Positions 17,810 to 28,181 of a stretch of DNA of 64,000 nucleotides are shown piece after piece. Source of the DNA: Arthrobacter sp. zg-Y769 (GTDB lineage Bacteria; Actinomycetota; Actinomycetes; Actinomycetales; Micrococcaceae). The translations under genes were made by a program, and so were the position numbers. Numbering within the stretch: position 1 is the first letter of the stretch; the number at the start of each line of letters is the position of its first letter. The notes beneath the pieces were generated by a model. The model ran no database searches and was not told the DNA's origin. It saw nothing but the letters and a program-made list of their open reading frames with translations. Where the stretch lies: contig NZ_JAJJOE010000004.1 in the NCBI RefSeq assembly GCF_020907405.1, positions 124,001 to 188,000 of the forward strand. Reading direction: 5' to 3'.

Positions 17810-20275
17810 ATGGAAACCGACCTCGAACATCTGGACGTGCTGATCATCGGCGCCGGGCTCAGCGGCATCGGCGCGGCCTGCCGGCTGCGTATGGACCATC
17901 CGGGCCGCTCCCTCGCCCTGTTGGAATCGCGGAGCCGCCCCGGCGGCACCTGGGACCTGTTCCGCTACCCCGGGATCCGCTCCGACTCGGACCTGTACAC
18001 CTTCGGCTATGACTTCCGGCCGTGGCGGCAGGAGAATGCCATTGCCGACGGCCCGAGCATCCTGAACTACCTCAAAGAGACCGCCGCGGAATACGGCGTG
18101 GATTCCCTGATCCGGTACCACCACCGCGTGCTCTCGGCCGACTGGTCCAGCCGGGACGCGCGCTGGACCGTCACCGTGGAGCGCACCCGCACCCGCACCC
18201 CGGCACCCGGCCCGGACCGGTCCCCGGCCGAACCGATGGGGACCGGGGAAATCCTGCAGCTCACCGCCGGCTGGATCTTCAACGCCGCCGGCTACTACCG
18301 CTACGGGGAGGGCTATGCACCGGAGCTCCCCGGCCGGGACCTGTTCGCCGGACCGGTCGTGCATCCGCAGCACTGGCCCGAGGACCTGGACGTGGACGGC
18401 AAACGGATCGCCGTAATCGGCAGCGGAGCCACCGCCGTAACCCTCGTTCCGGCGCTGGCTGAGCTGGGCGCCCGGGTGACCATGGTCCAGCGGACTCCCA
18501 CCTATATCCTTCCCGTTCCGGCGGAGGATCCGCTGGCCCGGCGGCTGCGCGGCGTCGTCGGCCCTGAACGCACCGGCCGGATCATGGCCGAGGTCAGCGC
18601 CCGCCGACAACGGGCCATCTGGGTGTTCTGCCAGCGCTGGCCGAACCTGGCCCGGAAGCTTATCCGCGGTATCCAGTCCCGTGCGGTACCGGAGGGTTTT
18701 GACCTGGATAAGCACCTGAATCCGCCGTATAAGCCGTGGGACCAGCGGCTGTGCGCGGTGCCGGACGGCGATTTCTTCACTGCCCTGCGCAGCGGCAACG
18801 TAACTGTTGTGACCGGCCGGACCACCGGATTTACCGGGCGCGGCCTGCGCCTGGCCTCCGGGGAGGAAGTGGAGGCCGACGTCGTCGTCACCGCCACCGG
18901 ATTCACCGTCCAGGTCCTGGGCGGTATGGAACTGAAGCTCGACGGCGTGCCGGTTAACCTGGCGGAGCACGTTGCCTACCGCGGCGTCATGCTCAGCGGC
19001 ATCCCGAACATGGCGTTCGCCATCGGCTACACCAACGCGTCCTGGACGCTGAAGGTCGGACTGCTGACGCAGTGGTTCTCCCGGCTGCTTACCTCCATGG
19101 ACCGGCACGGCTACACGGCGGCCGTGCCCGTGGCTCCGGCGGGGATGCCCACCCGGCCGCTGCTGGATTTCGGCGCCGGCTATGTCCAGCGCAGCCTGTC
19201 ATCCCTGCCCCGGCAGGGGCTGCAGGCACCCTGGCTGATGACCATGAACTTCCTCGCCGACCGGAGGGACCTGCAGAAGGGTGCGCTGGCGGACGAGTAC
19301 CTGCACTTCAGCGGCGGGGAAGGCGATGCTGGCCCGGCTGGCCCGGCTGGCCCTGTCGGCCTGGCCGACGGTTCAGCGGCGGACCGGTTCGTCACGCTCG
19401 GGTCCGGGCTGCGGCTGTGCTACCGGGTCGAGGGCTCCGACGACGGCGAGCCGGTGGTCCTCCTGTCCGGCCTCGGCCTGGACCTGGCGGCGTGGCCGGC
19501 GGAACTTGTGGACGGCCTGGTTTCCGCCGACTACCGCGTCATCCGCCTGGACAACCGGGATGCCGGACGCTCCGGCCGGATGGATACGCCCACTCCCACC
19601 CTGCTGCATCAGGCCCTGGGCCGGCCAATGCCCGGTGCCTACCGGATTGAGGACATGGCCGACGACGTCGCGGGCCTGCTGGACCACCTACAGGTGGAAC
19701 GGGCGCATGTGGCGGGGATGTCGCTGGGCGGCATGATCGCCCAGTCCGTCGCCGCCCATCACCCGGACCGCGTCCTGACCCTGACGTCCATCATCTCCAC
19801 CACCGGAGCCAGGGAGGTCGGGGCCGCGGCGTTCTCCACCAAGCGCCGGTTCGCGGCACGGCCCCCGCGGACCCGCGAGGAGTTCATCCGGGCACGGGTA
19901 GCCATGCTGCGCCATCTTTCCGGGCGGACCAACCCGGCGGATCCGGCAACGGAAGCCGAAACGGCAGGCCTGGCCTGGGACCGCGGGGCCTATCCGGACG
20001 GCGGGGCGGCCAGGGCCAGGCAGCTCGGTGCCATCAACGCCTCCGCCGACCGCACCGGGTCCCTGGCCGGAATCCGGGTTCCGACCCTCGTGGTCCACGG
20101 CGACACGGATCCGATTGTGCATCCGAGCGGGGGTGCGGCGACGGCGGCTGCCATTCCCGGCTCACGGCTGGTCACGATCCCCGGCATGGGCCACTATTTC
20201 TCCCCTGCGGTGGTGCCCGAACTGCTGAGGCTCGTCACCGGGCATCTGGGGGGCCGCGCGGTGGACTCTGCCTAA
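17810..20275 (+). CDS. EthA-like Baeyer-Villiger monooxygenase fused to alpha/beta hydrolase
   Basis: A bifunctional 821-residue protein. Residues 1-500 are a class B flavin monooxygenase: FAD loop GAGLSGIG (14-21), FRYPGIRSDSDLYT as in mycobacterial EthA, the Baeyer-Villiger signature FAGPVVHPQHWP (179-190) and NADPH loop GSGATAV (204-210). A Gly/Pro/Ala linker (about 505-520) leads to an alpha/beta hydrolase with nucleophile Ser638 (GMSLGG), Asp767 (HGDTDP) and His795 (GMGHYF). The first half should turn a ketone into an ester or lactone using NADPH and O2, and the second could hydrolyse it. The ATG follows GGGGAGTC. It is divergent from the Tad operon; the substrate is unknown. Confidence 0.9.
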   Translation: METDLEHLDVLIIGAGLSGIGAACRLRMDHPGRSLALLESRSRPGGTWDLFRYPGIRSDSDLYTFGYDFRPWRQENAIADGPSILNYLKETAAEYGVDSLIRYHHRVLSADWSSRDARWTVTVERTRTRTPAPGPDRSPAEPMGTGEILQLTAGWIFNAAGYYRYGEGYAPELPGRDLFAGPVVHPQHWPEDLDVDGKRIAVIGSGATAVTLVPALAELGARVTMVQRTPTYILPVPAEDPLARRLRGVVGPERTGRIMAEVSARRQRAIWVFCQRWPNLARKLIRGIQSRAVPEGFDLDKHLNPPYKPWDQRLCAVPDGDFFTALRSGNVTVVTGRTTGFTGRGLRLASGEEVEADVVVTATGFTVQVLGGMELKLDGVPVNLAEHVAYRGVMLSGIPNMAFAIGYTNASWTLKVGLLTQWFSRLLTSMDRHGYTAAVPVAPAGMPTRPLLDFGAGYVQRSLSSLPRQGLQAPWLMTMNFLADRRDLQKGALADEYLHFSGGEGDAGPAGPAGPVGLADGSAADRFVTLGSGLRLCYRVEGSDDGEPVVLLSGLGLDLAAWPAELVDGLVSADYRVIRLDNRDAGRSGRMDTPTPTLLHQALGRPMPGAYRIEDMADDVAGLLDHLQVERAHVAGMSLGGMIAQSVAAHHPDRVLTLTSIISTTGAREVGAAAFSTKRRFAARPPRTREEFIRARVAMLRHLSGRTNPADPATEAETAGLAWDRGAYPDGGAARARQLGAINASADRTGSLAGIRVPTLVVHGDTDPIVHPSGGAATAAAIPGSRLVTIPGMGHYFSPAVVPELLRLVTGHLGGRAVDSA

Positions 20276-20282
20276 ATCGCGC

Positions 20283-20549
20283 CTAGTTGCCCATGCCGGG
20301 CTGCACCGGAACGACATTGATCTTGTTGGCGCCGGGGAAGACCTTCTTCGGAACGCGTGAGAAGCCCTTGGCATCCAGGTGGTTCTTGGCGCGGAAAACC
20401 GCCACGGCGTCGTCGTACGCCTGATTCAGCCGGGCGCCGGTGAGCACTTCGCTGGTTCCGTCGTTGAAGCGGACCGAGATGGAAGCTGTGGCCGGGAAAT
20501 GCCGGTCCATGCGAATAAAGCCGTCATTGTCCTGCTGGAGAGTGATCAA
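20283..20549 (-). CDS. conserved hypothetical protein (88 aa)
   Basis: A small soluble protein with no recognised domain. It is rich in charged residues with a likely beta-strand N-terminal half (ATASISVRFNDGTSEVLTG) and ends in KINVVPVQPGMGN. The frame starts at TTG 20549 after AGGGCGG; an internal ATG at codon 14 is the alternative. It is convergent with the monooxygenase-hydrolase gene, 7 nt away. Confidence 0.6.
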   Translation of the reverse strand: MITLQQDNDGFIRMDRHFPATASISVRFNDGTSEVLTGARLNQAYDDAVAVFRAKNHLDAKGFSRVPKKVFPGANKINVVPVQPGMGN

Positions 20550-20620
20550 GTGGTTCCGCCCTGAGAGTTGTTGAGCTTCCAGTCTCCCCTATCGCCGCGC
20601 CTCCGGTTTCCCCGCCCGCG

Positions 20621-20694
20621 AGCGGCAAGGCAGCGGCAAGGCAGCGGCAAGGCAGCGGCAAGGCAGCGGCAAGGCAGCGGCAAGGCAGCGGCAA
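20621..20694. repeat. 11-bp tandem repeat, about 6.7 copies
   Basis: The unit AGCGGCAAGGC is repeated perfectly six times from 20621, followed by a partial seventh copy AGCGGCAA ending at 20694. It lies between the 5' end of the minus-strand hypothetical gene and the plus-strand polymerase promoter. With no spacers it is not a CRISPR; it looks like a slippage-prone minisatellite. Confidence 0.95.
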
Positions 20695-20730
20695 AACACC
20701 GTGCTGCCGGTTCCGGGTGAGAATAGAAGC

Positions 20731-22443
20731 ATGTACATCGTCCTCGCACCCGGCACCGGCGCTGCCCAGGCGCAGGACGAGACCTGGACCCTGCAGGAAA
20801 CCGACGACGCCGGTGTTCCGTCCGCGCCCGCCGTCGTGATTACCCGCGACAGGCTGGCCGCCGCCGTCCGGCACTTTGAACAGCAGCCGGTCCGCTGGGT
20901 CTGGGAATCGGCGCGCGGGGTGTATCCGCGGCTGCTGGCCGCCGGCATCACCGTGGAACGCTGCCACGACCTGGCGCTGGTGCGGGGCATCCTGCGCTTT
21001 GCCGAGTCCGTGCCCTCCACTGCCTATATCGAAAAACTGCGCGCCGCGGAAGAGCCCACGGACGCCCCGCCCCGCCAGCTGCTCCCGGTCCGGCACTCCC
21101 CCGACCAGACCTCCATCTTCGACACCCTCGACGCCCCCGCCGGAGCGGCTGCCGGGCCGCAGCAGAGCACCGCCGCGGAACTGGCCGACGAACTGGCAGA
21201 GCAGCTGGACGCCATCAACCGGTCCGGATCCCCGGCCAAACTGAACCTGCTGGCCGTGGCCGAGTCCACCGGCGGCATGATCGCCGTGGAAATGGAAAAC
21301 TCCGGTATTCCGTGGCGCCGGGACATCCACGAAGCCATGCTCCGGGAGAGCCTCGGCGAGCGGCCGCCGGAGGGCCGGCGCCCCGAAAAGCTCGAACAGC
21401 TTGTTGCCGAGCTGCGTCGGCTGCTGGGCAACCCCGGTTTCAACCCCGACTCCCCGCAGGAGCTGCTGCGGGCCCTGCACCGCGCCGGCATCGAGGTGCA
21501 AAGCACCCGCTCCTGGGAGCTGCAGCAGCAAACCCATCCCGCCATCGAGCCGCTGCTGCAGTACAAAAAGCTCTCCCGGCTGCTCACCGCCAACGGCTGG
21601 ACCTGGCTGGATGCGTGGGTAGACGGCGGCCGCTTCCGGCCCGAGTACGTGGTGGGCGGCGTCGTATCCGGCCGCTGGGCCTCCCGCGGCGGCGGTGCAC
21701 TGCAGATTCCCAAGACCGTGCGGGACGCCGTCCGGCCGGACCCCGGCCACCGGCTCATCGTGGCCGACGCCGCACAGCTGGAGCCCCGCGTCCTCGCCGC
21801 CCTGGGGCAGGACAATGCGCTGGCGACAGCGGCCCGCGGCAAGGACCTGTACCAGGGCATCGCCGACCGCAGTTTCGACGGCGACCGTGCCAAAGCCAAA
21901 ATGGCGATGCTCGGCGCGATGTACGGCGCCACGAGCGGGGAATCAGGCCGACTGATGCCGGTGCTGACCCGCGCCTATCCGCAGGCCATCGGGGTGGTGG
22001 AGCGAGGCGCCCGGGCCGGTGAAGCCGGGCAGGTGGTCAGCAGCCATCTGGGCCGCAGTTCGCCGCCGGTATCGGAGCGCTGGCTCCGCGCCCAGCAGAG
22101 CACCAGCGCCGAGGAACAGCGCCGCGCCGATTCGCTGGCCCGCGCCCAGGGGCGGTTCACCCGCAACTTCGTGGTCCAGGCGACGGCGGCGGAATGGGCG
22201 CTGTGCTGGCTGGCGGAGATACGACGGCGGCTGCGGGCGGCGTCGTCGGCCTCCCCTGCCGGGGAACTGGTCTTTTTCCTGCATGACGAGGTGATGCTCC
22301 ATGTGCCTGCCGAACGGGTCGAGGAGGTCAGCGCCCTCGTTACCGAGGCGGCATCGGCAGCCACGAAGCTGCTGTTCGGGCAGATCCCTCTGGAGTTCCC
22401 GGTGGTTGCAGTTGCCGTGGATTCCTACGCGGACGCGAAGTAA
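20731..22443 (+). CDS. family A DNA polymerase, compact actinobacterial form (3'-5' exonuclease/polymerase)
   Basis: A 570-residue polymerase A protein, much shorter than PolI and without a 5'-3' exonuclease domain. Motif A is LIVADAAQLEPRVLAALG, motif B contains KAKMAMLGAMYGATSG, and motif C is FFLHDEVMLH, so the palm residues needed for catalysis are present. The first 200 residues lie where the 3'-5' exonuclease would be, but I see no clear DxE motif, so proofreading is doubtful. Homologues are annotated as bifunctional exonuclease/polymerase in Arthrobacter; a repair role is inferred. GAGAAT (20719-20724) lies 6 nt before the ATG. It ends 9 nt from the convergent Nudix gene. Confidence 0.88.
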   Translation: MYIVLAPGTGAAQAQDETWTLQETDDAGVPSAPAVVITRDRLAAAVRHFEQQPVRWVWESARGVYPRLLAAGITVERCHDLALVRGILRFAESVPSTAYIEKLRAAEEPTDAPPRQLLPVRHSPDQTSIFDTLDAPAGAAAGPQQSTAAELADELAEQLDAINRSGSPAKLNLLAVAESTGGMIAVEMENSGIPWRRDIHEAMLRESLGERPPEGRRPEKLEQLVAELRRLLGNPGFNPDSPQELLRALHRAGIEVQSTRSWELQQQTHPAIEPLLQYKKLSRLLTANGWTWLDAWVDGGRFRPEYVVGGVVSGRWASRGGGALQIPKTVRDAVRPDPGHRLIVADAAQLEPRVLAALGQDNALATAARGKDLYQGIADRSFDGDRAKAKMAMLGAMYGATSGESGRLMPVLTRAYPQAIGVVERGARAGEAGQVVSSHLGRSSPPVSERWLRAQQSTSAEEQRRADSLARAQGRFTRNFVVQATAAEWALCWLAEIRRRLRAASSASPAGELVFFLHDEVMLHVPAERVEEVSALVTEAASAATKLLFGQIPLEFPVVAVAVDSYADAK

Positions 22444-22452
22444 CGCAGCCGG

Positions 22453-23136
22453 CTAGACAGAGGGAACGATTTCCCGGCTTTCGTCCCACGGCTGGGTCCA
22501 GCCCAGCTCGTCAAACAGGTTGGCGAGGATCATCCCGGTGAAGCCCCACACCAGCACTCCGTTGACCAGGAAGGCCGGAGTCCGGGGAGCGCCCTTGCGG
22601 CCGGGCAGGACTGCCGTGCGCCGGTTCTCGGGATTGAGGAGATCCGCCACGGGAACACGGAAAACAGACGCCGATTCCCCGTAGTCCACGACGTCCACCG
22701 GGGTTGGCTTGTCCCACCAGCCCAGTACGGGAGTGACGAGGAAGTTGCTGACCGGCAGTCCGACCGGCGGCAGTGTTCCGAGGACGCGGACGCCGGCAGG
22801 ATCCAGCCCGGTCTCTTCCTCGGCTTCGCGCAGGGCGGCTGCCACCACCGTGGCGTCCGAAGCGTCCACCGACCCGCCGGGGAAGGCTACCTGGCCGGGA
22901 TGGTCGTTGAGCGTGGCCGCCCGTTCAACCAGCAGTACGTCGACGTCGCCCGGTACGGCGTCGGCGGGGAAGTCGGCCGGCCGGGTGTCCAGGACGCCGA
23001 AGAGGATCAATACCGCTGCCGCACGTGCGGTGGCCGGATCCACGCTGCGGCGCATCAGGCCAAGGTCGGCGTTGAAGGTCAGGCTTCCCGCGGCGGCACC
23101 GGCAGCCAGCGTCTCGAGATCGGCCAGTGCGCTCAT
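22453..23136 (-). CDS. Nudix hydrolase, CoA pyrophosphatase-like
   Basis: A 227-residue Nudix protein. The signature [26 protein letters not shown] keeps the REAEEETG metal-binding helix, and the preceding [12 protein letters not shown] resembles the UPF0035/NudL motif of coenzyme A pyrophosphatases, which cleave CoA to phosphopantetheine and 3',5'-ADP. Its ATG overlaps the nth stop (ATGA), so it is coupled to endonuclease III, the same pairing region seen in mycobacteria (nth near a Nudix gene). Confidence 0.87.
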   Translation of the reverse strand: MSALADLETLAAGAAAGSLTFNADLGLMRRSVDPATARAAAVLILFGVLDTRPADFPADAVPGDVDVLLVERAATLNDHPGQVAFPGGSVDASDATVVAAALREAEEETGLDPAGVRVLGTLPPVGLPVSNFLVTPVLGWWDKPTPVDVVDYGESASVFRVPVADLLNPENRRTAVLPGRKGAPRTPAFLVNGVLVWGFTGMILANLFDELGWTQPWDESREIVPSV

Positions 23137-23930
23137 GCTTCGAGACCGAAGCCGGCGGCGCGCAGCTGGGCCCGGGTTTCGGCGGCCATCATCCGGGAGT
23201 GCAGTTCCTCGCGTCCGGGGGCCAGCTCATACTTGAGCAGTTTGCGGGCCTTCTCCGGATCGGTTTCGCCTTCGCCGAAGGAGGGGCAGAGCTGGGCGAC
23301 GGCGCAGGCACCGCAGGCGGGTTTCTTCGCGTGGCAGACCCGCCGGCCGTGGAACACCACCCGGTTGGAAAGCGGCGTCCAGTCCTTCGGCTCGAACAGC
23401 GCCGCCACGTCTTCCTCCACCTTCACGGGGTCCGTGGCGGTGGTCCAGCCGAACCGGCGGGACAGGCGCCCGAAGTGGGTGTCCACCGTGATGCCCGGGA
23501 TGCCGAACGCGTTGCCGAGCACCACGTTGGCGGTCTTCCGCCCCACGCCGGGAAGGGTGACCAGGTCCTCGAGCTTCTCCGGCACCTGACCGTCGAACTC
23601 GTCAACCAGCCGGGTGGACAATGCCTTCACGCTTGCCGACTTGGCACGGAAGAACCCGGTGGGCCGGATAATCTCCTGCAGCGTCTCTTCGTCGGCCTCG
23701 GCCATCGCCTTGGCATCGGGATACCGGGCAAAGAGGATTGGCGTGACGGCGTTGACCCGGATGTCGGTGGTCTGTGCGGAAAGCACAGTGGCCACCAGCA
23801 GCTCAAACGCGTTGGTGAAGTCCAGCTCCGCAACGGCATAGGGATAAACCTCGCCGAGCATCCGGTTGATGCGCCGTGCCCTCCGCTTCAATGCGAGGAG
23901 GGACGGATCGCTGCCGGTTGCCTTTGCCAC
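23133..23930 (-). CDS. nth: endonuclease III (DNA glycosylase/AP lyase)
   Basis: A 265-residue base-excision repair enzyme removing oxidised pyrimidines. The helix-hairpin-helix is [14 protein letters not shown], with the catalytic lysine in GRKTA; the catalytic aspartate is in [12 protein letters not shown]. The iron-sulphur cluster motif [17 protein letters not shown] has the C-x6-C-x2-C-x5-C spacing. The GTG start at 23930 is preceded by an AGAAGGA purine box 10 nt upstream. It overlaps the downstream Nudix gene by 4 nt. Confidence 0.96.
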   Translation of the reverse strand: MAKATGSDPSLLALKRRARRINRMLGEVYPYAVAELDFTNAFELLVATVLSAQTTDIRVNAVTPILFARYPDAKAMAEADEETLQEIIRPTGFFRAKSASVKALSTRLVDEFDGQVPEKLEDLVTLPGVGRKTANVVLGNAFGIPGITVDTHFGRLSRRFGWTTATDPVKVEEDVAALFEPKDWTPLSNRVVFHGRRVCHAKKPACGACAVAQLCPSFGEGETDPEKARKLLKYELAPGREELHSRMMAAETRAQLRAAGFGLEA

Positions 23931-23990
23931 TGCTGGGAGTCCTTCTACTGACGGTTGGATGCTGCTGATGGCACTGCTGCGAAAGACCTA

Positions 23991-25271
23991 CTACTGGTCG
24001 GCGTCGACGCGCTCAATGTTGCTGAGGTCGCGCAGCACGCCGATGCGTCCGGTCCGCTTGTCCTGGACCAGGAATTCGTCCCCGCGGTCCTCAAGTCCCA
24101 GTTCCCAGTCGCCCGGGTGGAACATAAACAGCGGCAGGCCGGTGCGCTCGTCCACAATCTGGCGGGGTGTGCCCACGGCGAACCAGAATGCCTCCACCAC
24201 GGACTCGGACTCGTCACGGGTAGCGGTGATGGGTTCCGCGGTGCCGGATTCCACTTCGTGGGCCCCTGCTGCGGACACTTCACGGGTTCCGGCGTCGCGG
24301 ACCACCGGATTGACGGTGGTGGCGGCCATGGATTCCTCGGCCCGCATTCCGGCGGCGGGCGCGGCGGTGGGCTGGGCCTGCGTAGCGGGCGATGCCGTTG
24401 CGGGGGAAACCTGCGTCGAGGGGGTCGGGTCCGCGTGCGCGGAGACGGCAGGGGCAGCGGCGGACGCCCCGGCTGCGGGGGTTCCGACGACGGCGGTGCC
24501 GCCCGGAGCGGAAGCACCAGCGACGCCGGGGCTCGGCGCGTCATGCACGGTGGTCCGGGTGTCGTCGTTGCGGCGCAGCGGGTTGGTGAAACGGCGGGCA
24601 CCGGCGGCGTTCTCCGTCTCCGGCTTCGCTTCGGGCTTCGGGCGGGCCGGACGCGGACGCAGCGGCAAAGCGTCGCGGGCAGTCAAGGCGGCGGCAGCTT
24701 CGGGGCGGTTACGGAATTCCCGGGCAAAGAAGGGCAGGTGCGGCGCCAGGGTGGTGGAGACCACCAGGCCCAGGGAACCGACCAGCGCGACCATCGCGCC
24801 GACGCTGAATTCTGTCACCGTCTGGATGAAGAAGAAGGCCAGGGCCAGCACTGCTGTCACGGACGCGAACTGGTCCAGGGAAAGCGATCCTACGCGGGGC
24901 TTCATCTTCGGAGAGAGGCGGCGGCCGGCAAAGAGTCCGGCAACCAGCAGCGGCAGCAGGATGCCGATGCCGATGAAGAACAGGGAGAACGCGTTCCAAA
25001 GGTTGAAGTCCTCTTCAAACCCGAGGCTGGACACGGTGAAGAACGGCAGGATGCTGCCCACGAGCATCACGAGGACCGAACCGCCCACAACGGTGTCGCG
25101 GAGCCCGAAGGGGCCAACGAGGGCCTCCTGGTCCGCCGTCGCCGCATGCGGTTCCCGGTTCGCGGCAGCCGGATGTGCCTGCACGTCAGCCTCCGCTGCG
25201 GAGGGATGTCCGCCGGTTTCCGAGGATCCGGCCACGGTGCGGGCCTCATTCTCAACAGGGGGGTTGTTCAT
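23991..25271 (-). CDS. membrane protein of unknown function with long Ala/Pro-rich cytoplasmic region
   Basis: A 426-residue protein of unrecognised family. An N-terminal 50-residue polar part is followed by four predicted membrane helices: VVGGSVLVMLVGSILPFF, AFSLFFIGIGILLPLLVAGL, VTAVLALAFFFIQTV and AMVALVGSLGLVVSTTL. Then comes a region of about 180 residues rich in Ala, Pro, Arg and Thr, probably disordered. The C-terminal 75 residues are a compact domain (FWFAVGTPRQIVDERTG, LFMFHPGDWELGLEDRGDEFLVQD) resembling a small beta-rich fold. ATG 25271 follows GGAG by 6 nt; an in-frame ATG at 25283 has no such site. It is divergent from acs. Confidence 0.7.
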   Translation of the reverse strand: MNNPPVENEARTVAGSSETGGHPSAAEADVQAHPAAANREPHAATADQEALVGPFGLRDTVVGGSVLVMLVGSILPFFTVSSLGFEEDFNLWNAFSLFFIGIGILLPLLVAGLFAGRRLSPKMKPRVGSLSLDQFASVTAVLALAFFFIQTVTEFSVGAMVALVGSLGLVVSTTLAPHLPFFAREFRNRPEAAAALTARDALPLRPRPARPKPEAKPETENAAGARRFTNPLRRNDDTRTTVHDAPSPGVAGASAPGGTAVVGTPAAGASAAAPAVSAHADPTPSTQVSPATASPATQAQPTAAPAAGMRAEESMAATTVNPVVRDAGTREVSAAGAHEVESGTAEPITATRDESESVVEAFWFAVGTPRQIVDERTGLPLFMFHPGDWELGLEDRGDEFLVQDKRTGRIGVLRDLSNIERVDADQ

Positions 25272-25471
25272 ACTGATCTCCATTCACGACCACCGTCCGC
25301 GACCGCACGGGGTGCGCCGGGGAACGGGAGGTGCGCATCTACGGTACGTAGGCGGTTGCTTCCTTCAGACAGCCTAATCAACGACGGCGGGGCACACTAG
25401 CCGAGATGCGGCGCGCCCCTTCGGCGTGACATACCGCTCACCGCATAATCGCGCCGTTTTGTAACTGTTAA

Positions 25472-25487
25472 TGTGAGGGGGGACACA
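25472..25487. promoter_or_regulatory. candidate CRP/GlxR-family binding site upstream of acs
   Basis: TGTGA-N6-ACACA matches the TGTGA-N6-TCACA consensus at 9 of 10 positions. It lies 86 nt before the acs start in the 302-nt divergent gap 25272-25573, which otherwise holds only AT-rich promoter-like sequence around 25460-25475. A crp gene is present at 33469. Binding is inferred. Confidence 0.5.
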
Positions 25488-25573
25488 GTCGCCGAAATCC
25501 GGCGATAGGGTGGTTTGCAGCCATGCACGTTTCCCCAAGTGATGGATTTTCAGCGAAGTGAAAGGGTTCAAAC

Positions 25574-27562
<1,989 letters not shown>

Positions 27563-27598
27563 GCACAGCGACATAGGCCCAGCGACATAGCCGTCCCA

Positions 27599-27650
27599 CC
27601 AACAGGAACAGGTGCCTCCCCCGGCCGGGGAAGGCACCTGTTCCTGTTGG
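27599..27650. terminator. bidirectional hairpin terminator between acs and ohr
   Basis: Arms 27599-27617 and 27632-27650 are perfect 19-bp complements around a 14-nt loop that itself contains the palindrome CCCCGGCCGGGG. It sits between the convergent acs and ohr stops. There is no U-run on either strand, as is common in high-GC actinobacteria. Confidence 0.85.
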
Positions 27651-27662
27651 AGCCTGCGGGTC

Positions 27663-28085
27663 TTAACCGACGGTGACGTCGAGATTCACGTCGATATTGC
27701 CGCGGGTGGCATTGGAGTAAGGGCAGACCTGGTGCGCGGCCTGGGTCAGCTTGTCCGCAGTGGCTTCGTCCACGCCGGACATTTCCACGTGGAGTTCCAC
27801 GCCCAGCTTGAAGCCGCCGTCGTCGTTCTTGAAGATGCTGACGTCCGCCGTCACGGCCGCATCCGAGATCGGCGCCTTTTCCGCGCGGGCAATCATCTTC
27901 AGTGCGGAGAGGAAGCACGCGGCATACCCGGCGGCAAAAAGCTGCTCCGGGTTGGTGCCTTCGCCGGAGCCGCCCATTTCGGCCGGAGTGGACAGGTTCA
28001 CTTCCAGCTTGCCGTCGCTGGTGCGGGCCTCGCCGTTGCGTCCGTCGCCGGTGGCTGTGGCAGCTGCGGTGTACAAAGCGCTCAT
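27663..28085 (-). CDS. ohr: organic hydroperoxide resistance protein (Ohr, OsmC family)
   Basis: A 140-residue peroxidase that reduces organic hydroperoxides with a lipoamide-linked dithiol. The two catalytic cysteines are Cys57 (GYAACFLSAL) and Cys121 (QVCPYSNATRGN), both in conserved context, and NPEQLFAAGYAACF is the Ohr signature. Length is standard. It is divergent from a TetR-family regulator with a 22-bp palindrome in between, so its expression is probably regulator-controlled. The usual partner is a MarR-type OhrR; a TetR partner is less common. Confidence 0.95.
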   Translation of the reverse strand: MSALYTAAATATGDGRNGEARTSDGKLEVNLSTPAEMGGSGEGTNPEQLFAAGYAACFLSALKMIARAEKAPISDAAVTADVSIFKNDDGGFKLGVELHVEMSGVDEATADKLTQAAHQVCPYSNATRGNIDVNLDVTVG

Positions 28086-28126
28086 GGGGGAACTCCTTTT
28101 GTGGGGGAAACTCAGTAGACCTCAAG

Positions 28127-28148
28127 GTAGACTAACTAGTAAGTCTAC
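28127..28148. promoter_or_regulatory. palindromic operator in the ohr-tetR divergent region
   Basis: Arms GTAGACT (28127-28133) and AGTCTAC (28142-28148) flank A-ACTAGT-A, so 20 of 22 positions are symmetric. A third half-site GTAGAC lies at 28115-28120, in direct orientation 12 nt away. The site lies between the two divergent starts (28085 and 28182), the place expected for a TetR-family dimer controlling both genes. Confidence 0.75.
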
Positions 28149-28181
28149 TGCAAGTGGGAATACGAGGAAGCAGAGGAACCG

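Noticed and set aside
17726-19108. A 460-codon frame antisense to the monooxygenase
   Set aside because: No recognisable domain, and it is fully covered by a gene with strong catalytic motifs.
20621-20694. Tandem repeat as a CRISPR array
   Set aside because: The 11-bp units are contiguous without spacers and there are no cas genes.
25427-25442. GTGA-N8-TCAC upstream of acs as a Crp site
   Set aside because: The half-sites are symmetric, but the spacer is 8 rather than 6 nt, so the TGTGA-N6-ACACA at 25472 is the better candidate.
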